From: Diphasiastrum complanatum
Lineage: Eukaryota; Streptophyta; Lycopodiopsida; Lycopodiales; Lycopodiaceae
Length of the DNA stretch: 58,881 bases
NCBI GenBank assembly: GCA_029204225.1
Contig: MU833261.1
Coordinates: 1 to 58,881, forward strand
Direction: 5' to 3'
In this document: in pieces, positions 53,131 through 58,881 of the stretch
Layout of the letters: each line of letters starts with the position of its first letter
Position numbering within the stretch: the first letter of the stretch is position 1
Notes under the pieces: generated by a model
Told to the model about the DNA's origin: nothing
Seen by the model: only the letters and a program-made list of their open reading frames with translations
Database searches by the model: none
Program-made: the position numbers and the translations under genes

Positions 53131-54159
53131 TGTTTCTAACTACAAAGTCTTGTTAGCTTTCATCCATCCGCCTGACACGAAACATGAAGACGAACGGTTC
53201 GCGCACACGAAAGTCAAGGGAAATGAAGACGAATGGTTCACGAACATGAAAGTCAAGGGAAACAAAGACGAACGCTTCTCGAACATAAAAGATTCACAAA
53301 CGAGAATCTTTTGTGGTCTGGCACGAGAACCTTTTGTGGTCCAGTACGAGAGAAAGGCAGATGAGCAAAACAAAACCAACGATGGAAACGGAACCAATGA
53401 TGGAAACGAAACCAACGTCGTGAAACCTTCTCCTGGTCTTGACGATCCAAAGAGTACCAGCGAGATCATGCAAGTACCCAGAAGTACAGATGTCTGATCT
53501 GATGGCATGACGTCAATAGATAAAATCTAGGTCGTGGCTAATCCGTCACTCTTGTAAATTCGTGATTAGTTGTAGATGGCCAATCACTCTAATCTAAAGG
53601 TTACACAGAGCGACTATATACTTGCTGGATGATACTTGACACCAGATGACAGAGCACACATACAGTGTAGCAGTCTGATGCTAGTAAGCAATCAAGACGA
53701 AATTACAGAATACATGTTTGCTTGCAGGCGAAGACAATTCTGTCTAGGATCTGTAGATCCAATTGTCCGCTAGTAAAGCGAGACGATTACTCGTGAGAGA
53801 ACTGTGCTTCTCCCACACCAACGCACTATGTGAGTTTGCATGCAGTGCTTGAAGAAATCAGAGAAAGATCAATATAGATGATTTTCTTGTTGTGTCTGAT
53901 CTCGAATGCAAATGCGTCTATTGTTATTCCTGTGTCTAAGTTTCCTTGTTCATTTTAATTCTTCACCTTGGTTGAAACTATGTTAAATGCTGCATTAATT
54001 TTATAAACATAGATCAGCAGTGCCTGACTACATTCTGGAGGACTGTAGGAGTGATTCGGCCGGCAGTGTCCAGCGATCGCATTTGAACTCCATCCGAGTC
54101 GCAAGAGGATCGTGGTTGTCGCGACTGTTTTGCGATTTTCTCTTCACTCATTCTCATCA
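53131..54159 (+). repeat. Element R 5' LTR
   Basis: 1,029 bp from TGTTTCTAACTACAAAG to TTCTCATCA, one base from the PBS. It holds three roughly 39-bp tandem units (GAAGACGAAYGGTTC... AAAGTCAAGGGAAA) at 53,185-53,290, a TGACGTCA site (53,508-53,515) and CTATATA near 53,614. Confidence 0.88.
53508..53515. promoter_or_regulatory. TGACGTCA site in the R 5' LTR
   Basis: Perfect 8-bp palindrome recognised by plant bZIP (TGA-type/CRE-like) factors, about 100 bp before a TATA-like CTATATA, and conserved in the 3' LTR at 58,818-58,825. A role in element transcription is inferred. Confidence 0.5.
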
Positions 54160-54160
54160 G

Positions 54161-54172
54161 TGGTATCAGAGC
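54161..54172 (+). other. Element R primer-binding site
   Basis: Perfect TGGTATCAGAGC one base after the LTR. Confidence 0.9.
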
Positions 54173-54197
54173 ATATCACCAACATGATTCTCAACAG

Positions 54198-54209
54198 TGG
54201 TATCGGAGC
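54198..54209 (+). other. Second PBS-like site of element R
   Basis: TGGTATCGGAGC within a 23-bp near-exact repeat (54,187-54,209) of the true LTR-PBS junction (54,150-54,172). Confidence 0.6.
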
Positions 54210-54311
54210 CTACCTATCTTGTTATAGTTTGACATAGCCGAGAAGCTATCAGATCCAGGAGGCCAAGCATTGAGATAAACAACAATTTCAAGGGAACAGA
54301 CTTCAGAAGCA

Positions 54312-55125
54312 ATGGCTTCAATCAACAGCATGCAGAGCAAGATCTGCACAATTCTTGATTCTTCAAGATCTAACTTTCTAGTCTGAAAAGTTAAGACATC
54401 ACTCATACTCAAGGGCGAAGGTTTATTCTCCTGGTTGGATGGCACGGAAGAAATGCCTACAACATTAGGCAAGGAGCTACGCGAATGGAGGGAGAAAAAT
54501 GACAGGGCAGTAGCCTTGCTATCATCTTCCATCGAAGATAGTCTCACACTTGACCTGGCTACACTCTCCAAAGCCAAGGAGATGTGGGATGTATTGCTCG
54601 CCAGATTTCAGACAAAATCAAGAAGTCAAATCATGATTTTGGAAGACGAGTTGACGAATCTACAGTGAGATGGAAAAGACCTCACTTCTTTCGTGAGAAA
54701 GATGAAGGATCTGTTTCTATCACTACATAACTCTAGAGCAGAGAACGTGTGTCAGTTGAGAAGCAGCTCGCGTACCTGTTGAGAGCCTTACCCAAATCAT
54801 TCCAGATGACGAGAACCCTGCTCGCGAAAGATCCTACCATGAACTTCGAAAAGGAAATTGTTGAGATTCGAGAGGAAGTTGAGGCCAAAGAACACCTTGA
54901 TCACAAGGATGGTTCTAACCAAGCCCTCTACGACAACAAAGAAAAATCCAAGAAACAATTTAAGCCTAAGAGAGAGTCAAATCAGAGGCAAGATCATGAT
55001 TAGCGAGTAGAGGGGACCAGCAAGAGCAACTGGAAGACCAAAGGGAGGTCTAAGCAACAAGATGCAGACAAGAAGAATTGCGCGAGATGCAGAAGAGATG
55101 GGCATATAGTAGATACATGCTAGCT
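54312..55125 (+). pseudogene. Element R gag with two zinc knuckles
   Basis: Starts at ATG 54,312 (MASINSMQSKICTILDSS). A TGA at 54,384 stands at the conserved Trp. In the same frame follow EMPTTLGKELREWREKN, SIEDSLTLDL, AKEMWDVLLARF and EDELTNLQ, then another TGA at about 54,666 and a frameshift. From 54,749: VEKQLAYLLRALPKSF and a basic tail. Past a stop at 55,001 in the same frame lies CARCRRDGHIVDTC. The second knuckle, CIQCHKKDHAAMGC, follows at about 55,144-55,185 after a Trp-like stop. Two CCHC knuckles set it apart from the single-knuckle copias here. Confidence 0.87.
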
Positions 55126-55721
55126 CAATCCCAAGATTGAGTGTATCCAGTGCCACAAGAAGGATCATGCAGCCATGGGTTGCCACCAGAACCTGAGAAA
55201 CAAATCAACACAGAACAGACAGGAGAACAGCAAACAGCAACAGTTCATTCTATGTCGAGGAGCCTGAGAGCTCCAAGATGGGCGAAGAAAGAACGAACAG
55301 AAATTGTTCGACCACCTACATTTGTGAAGACGTGTGTGCAGCATCAACATCTGACACACATGAGGTGATTCTAGACTCAGGAGCCACCTCACACTCCATG
55401 ACATCGAGACGAATAATGTCTGATTTCAGAAGTGTAGATCTCTCAAGATTCATAGTTCTTGGAGATGGATCTAGACATCAAGTGAACGGTATTGGTTCAC
55501 TATGGCTCAACACCAACGACAAAGACAGACGACTCGAAGATGTTCTATTCGTGCCTACTTTGCAACAAGACTTGTTCTTTGTAGCAAGAATAGCGAATGC
55601 AGGGATGTTTGTGACATTTTTTGCATGCAACGTGATTGATGCCAGTATTAGTACTCTGATTGTTCAAGGTAGAAGGAAAGAGAACCTATATCATCTGAAG
55701 GTACGCCTACTTGAAGATTAG
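55126..55721 (+). pseudogene. Element R second knuckle and protease
   Basis: Contains CIQCHKKDHAAMGC, then in the 55,278-55,721 frame EVILDSGATSHSMTSRR with the catalytic Asp, FIVLGDGSRHQVNGIGSLWL, LEDVLFVPTLQQDLF and GRRKENLYHLK. The protease itself is uninterrupted; only the join to gag is broken. Confidence 0.85.
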
Positions 55722-56686
55722 GTGCATCAGATTCATGATGATTCTCCAGACACTCTGTGGCACAGAAGACTCTACCACATGAACTCAATGGCACTTTACC
55801 AAGCAAGCCATCATGGAGCGATAACAGGGGTCAGCATCTCGAATGCAACTAGTTCGACCACCTGTGATGCATGTTTGAAGAGCAAGATGTCACGCACTCC
55901 ATGACCAAGATTCTGGGGCTAGTACATTCTGACATCTGTAGACCATTCAATGTGATCTCAGTAGGAGGTTCAAAGTATTATATAACCTTCATTGATGACT
56001 ATAGTATTCAGAATAAATATGAAGCACTTGACAAAATCACAGAATATGTGAATTGGACTGAAAGATGTACAGGCAGCAAAGTGAAGCAGATCAGAACAGA
56101 TCGAGGTGGCGAATACATCTCGAATCGCTTCATTGACTTCCACAATGATTGTGGCATCATTCACAGAAGGACTGCAACCTACACCCTACAGCACAATGGT
56201 GTTGTTGAACGAAAGAACAAGACCCTGATGGAAGCAACCAGATGCATGATGGCCTACTCAAAGGCTCCAAGGGTAATGTGAGCTGAAGTAGTAGCTATAG
56301 CCTCATACATCCAGAATAGGACAGGTAAGTCTAGTGTGCCTCACACGACACCACACGAACTATGGTGGGGTAGAAAGCCCAACCTGTCTCACATCAGAAT
56401 CTTTGGCTGTGTAGCTTATGCACATATTCCTGACAAGCTTCGAAAGAAGCTTGATGAGAAAGCCGAGCAAGGATTTCTGGTAGGTTATGACAACAATCCA
56501 TCATACTACAGAGTCTACATGCCAGACACGAACATTGTGAAAACAGTGAGAGATGTCAAGTTCGATGAGAGCAGGACAATGGCCAATGACGATCTTGTCA
56601 GCTATGAAGTTCTAGAGAAACAATACTATGACCTACCGCCAGTGATAGAGGGAGCAGAGGACGAACACGAAAACAAAGATTTTTGA
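55722..56686 (+). pseudogene. Element R integrase
   Basis: TLWHRRLYHMN and CDACLKSKMSRTP provide the zinc ligands; a frameshift near 55,890 follows. The core has LVHSDICRPF (Asp), TFIDDYS then a deletion of about 10-15 residues, IRTDRGGEYISNRF (Asp) and NGVVERKNKTLMEAT (Glu). After a TGA at 56,279 (Trp position, M-AEV) come ELWWGRKPNLSHIRIFGCVAY, FLVGYDNNPSYYRVY and VRDVKFDE. The catalytic triad is present, but the frame is broken at least twice. Confidence 0.9.
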
Positions 56687-57640
56687 GTCACCTCCCATTC
56701 GAACGACGAATCAGAAGAAGAAAGATTCGAGAGGTAGCCTACTGTCGCAGTTCCTGTAAACCAAGATGGTTCCGGACCGAGCAGAGCATACAAAGGCAAA
56801 GGCATTGCTGTCCCAGGAGGATCTCCAAGGAGGTCAGCAAGACCACAAAGAGCACCAGCAAGATATGTGCCAGGCAGCTCAGCTTCCATATCAGAAGAGT
56901 TCTGCCGATTCAGTGGCAAACCACAAACTTTTGAGGAGGTGATTGAATGTCCAAAAAAGGACAGATGGATCCAAGCCATGAATGAAGAGATACAGTCCAT
57001 GAGGAAGAACTAGGTATGGATGTTGGAGCCATTACCACATAAGCGCAAGACTGTCAAATGCATATCTTCAAGCTCAAATACAGACCAGATGAGAATGTGA
57101 CAAAATACAAGGCAAGACTGGTGGTGAAAGGCTTTTCTTAGAGATATGGTATTGGCTACTCTAAAACCTTCTCTCATGTTGTCAAACATTCGCCCCTACG
57201 TCTGTTATTTGCATATGCAGCAGCTTATGACCTCAGGATCCAATTGTGAACGAGAAGACAGCCTTCTTGCATGGCGAACTAGACAGAGAGGTCTATATGG
57301 ATCAACCCCCAGGATTCATCTCAAAATCACTTCTTGACTATGCATGCAGAATGCATAGAAGCATCTACGGTCTGAAACAGTCAACCCGACAATGGTACAA
57401 GAAGAAAGATCAAGCCCTAAAATCATTAGGATTCAAGCCTCTGTTGGCTGATTCCAATGTATATGTCAGAGTTACAGATGGGCAGATCATCATTGTGGCT
57501 GTATACGTGGATGACACTTTGATACTTTACAGGAGTGAGCAGCTGATCGCTAAGGTGAAGACGAACATCTCAAAACATTTTGAGACAGTGAATCTGGGAG
57601 AAGCCGGTGTTACCTAGGCTTACAAATTGAAAGGAACTAT
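56687..57640 (+). pseudogene. Element R linker and reverse transcriptase
   Basis: In shifting frames: a Ser/Arg-rich linker, FEEVIECPKKDRWIQAMNEE, a TAG at Trp in KN-VWMLEPLP, IFKLKYRPDENVTKYKARLVVKGFS, then a stop. From 57,246: NEKTAFLHGELDREVYMDQPPGF (the family has VKTAFLNG), YGLKQSTRQWYKK, VAVYVDDTLIL (active site) and FETVNLGEAG. At least four interruptions. Confidence 0.88.
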
Positions 57641-58448
57641 GAGGGAGGTAAGTTATACCTTCACCAGTCCAGATACACCCAGAAGATCCTAGAGGGCTTT
57701 GGGATGCTGAACTGCAAAGGAGCGAACACTCCAATGCTCGTAGGGACAGTGTTGACAAGCGACGACTATCCGAAGACTGAGGAAGAGAGAGAACAGATGC
57801 AGCTCACACCTTACAGGAAGCTCATAGGATCCCTGATGTACCTTGCAAACAACACATGTCCTGATATTGCTTATCTAGTATTCAGGATGATCCAATTCTG
57901 CACGAATCCAAGATTGACACATTGGAAGATTGTGAAACGAATTTTGCAATATCTTCAACTAACGAAGAATTACAGACTGTGTTATTGTCATGGTGCAGGT
58001 TTCAGGATACTTTCCTACAACAATGCTAGCTGGACATCTCTCAAGGACAATTGTAACAGCATCTTAGGAGGATGCACCATCGCATCAGGAGCAGTAGTTC
58101 TTTGGGTCAGCAAGAAGCAGACCATTGTGGCCCCAGTCATCTTGCGAAGCTAAATATGTTGCAGCATCAAAGATGGCCAACAAGATAATCTGGCTAAGGC
58201 AGTTTCTGGACAAATCGGACGAAACAAAAAACGAGCCTCTGGTCTTACAGATGGACAACACCTCTGCAATACACCTGACGAAAGATCCCGTGTTTCATTC
58301 CAGAATGAAGTACATTGCGATCAAGTATCACTTGATCAGGGATCTAATTGAAAAGAAGATGTTGCAGACCACCTTCATCGGAACGAAAGACATGGTTGCT
58401 GACATCTTCACTAAAGCCCTAGACAAAGGAACAGTCTTGGGATCGTAA
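57641..58448 (+). pseudogene. Element R connection and RNase H
   Basis: GKLYLHQSRYTQKIL-like trace, then MLNCKGANTPMLVG, YRKLIGSLMYLANNTCPDIAY, HWKIVKRILQYLQLTKNY and LSYNNASWTSLKDN, where the first RNase H Asp (usually ADADWA) is replaced. A frameshift near 58,130 follows, then SSCEAKYVAASKM (Glu region), QMDNTSAIHLTKDPVFHSRMKYI and the end motif MVADIFTKAL. It stops at 58,446, 38 bp before the 3' LTR. Confidence 0.9.
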
Positions 58449-58485
58449 AGCTATCATGCTTTGAGAGGGAGCTGAAGAAACAAAA

Positions 58486-58881
58486 TGTTTCTAACTACAA
58501 AGCCTTGCTAGCTTTCAGCCCTCCGCCTGACACGAAACATGAAGACAAAGGGTTTGCGAACACGAAAGTCAAGGGAAGCAAAGACGGACAGTTCGCAAAC
58601 ATGAAAATTCACGAACGAGAATCTTTTGTGGTCTGGCATGAGAACCCTTTGCGGTCCAGTACGAGAGAAAGGCAGATGAGCAAAACAAAACTAATGATGG
58701 AAACGGAACCAACGATGGAAATGAAACCAACGTCGTGAAACCTTCTCCTACCCTTGACGTTCCAAAGAGTACCAGTGAGATAAATACCTAGAAGTAGAGA
58801 TGTCTGATCTGATGGCATGACGTCAGCAGATACAATCTAGGTTGTGGCTAATCCGCCACTCCTGTAATTTCCTGATTAGTT
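58486..58881 (+). repeat. Element R 3' LTR (first 396 bp; cut by window end)
   Basis: Matches 53,131 onward, with one fewer of the 39-bp tandem units and several percent differences. TGACGTCA is kept at 58,818-58,825. Confidence 0.92.

Larger units (their letters stand above)
53131..58881 (+). mobile_element. Ty1/copia element R (near full length, frame-broken)
   Basis: 5' LTR, PBS, gag with two zinc knuckles, protease, integrase, RT, RNase H and the start of the 3' LTR in order. The gag (KELREWREKNDRAVALLSSSI) and pol wording place it in a different copia lineage from A1/B/D/M. The window ends inside the 3' LTR. Confidence 0.92.

Overview
This window is a block of plant nuclear DNA made almost entirely of LTR retrotransposons. 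I see no convincing host gene. A land plant is indicated by many Ty1/copia elements whose primer-binding sites match the 3' end of plant initiator Met-tRNA (TGGTATCAGAGC), by Ty3/gypsy elements including one with a chromodomain tail, and by stop codons of the kind methylated-cytosine deamination produces. The species cannot be told from the sequence.

Layout. 1-1,437: opposed fragments of copia integrase (+) and gag-protease (-). 1,438-11,161: an old minus-strand copia (element C), split by a younger minus-strand copia (B1, 3,246-9,138) that has both 726-bp LTRs and an AGATC target duplication. 11,191-11,762: 3' end of a plus-strand gypsy (T). 11,766-17,960: a minus-strand gypsy (E), split by a plus-strand copia (D) that carries a foreign reverse-transcriptase fragment (F). 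20,343-22,371: an old copia (J), ended by a solo LTR. 24,900-27,300: gypsy gag fragments and a coiled-coil ORF. 27,299-33,445: a complete, apparently intact, young copia (A1) with a 1,322-codon gag-pol frame, 674/682-bp LTRs, PBS, PPT and CTAAA target duplication. 33,451-35,968: a GC-richer region with an unrecognised 207-codon ORF and a tandem pair of about 315-bp LTR-like repeats. 35,969-37,484: two related gypsy LTRs facing each other across a 160-bp perfect (AG)n tract. 38,086-43,012: a decayed plus-strand copia (M). 43,110-45,929: a deleted plus-strand copy (G) of the B family. 45,930-49,680: LTR debris and a copia 5' half (Q) with a tRNA-like insertion beside its PBS. 49,870-50,622: gypsy gag. 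51,609-52,976: minisatellites. 53,131-58,881: a nearly full-length but frame-broken copia of a different lineage (R), whose 3' LTR runs off the window.

How it fits together. Only A1 looks able to encode all the proteins for its own copying: capsid/gag with zinc knuckle, aspartic protease, DD35E integrase, YVDD reverse transcriptase and RNase H. The others are dead or deleted copies that could at most be mobilised in trans. Nesting gives an order: C before B1, E before D, the coiled-coil ORF region before A1. LTR divergence by eye is about 1% for A1 and clearly higher for B1 and M.

The least expected signals are a shared LTR module (AGGCCGTACT next to a CACRTGTG palindrome, about 155-210 bp before the LTR 3' end) in three copia families, a tRNA-like insertion flanked by a duplicated PBS in Q, a duplicated PBS in R, and tandem or inverted LTR rearrangements.
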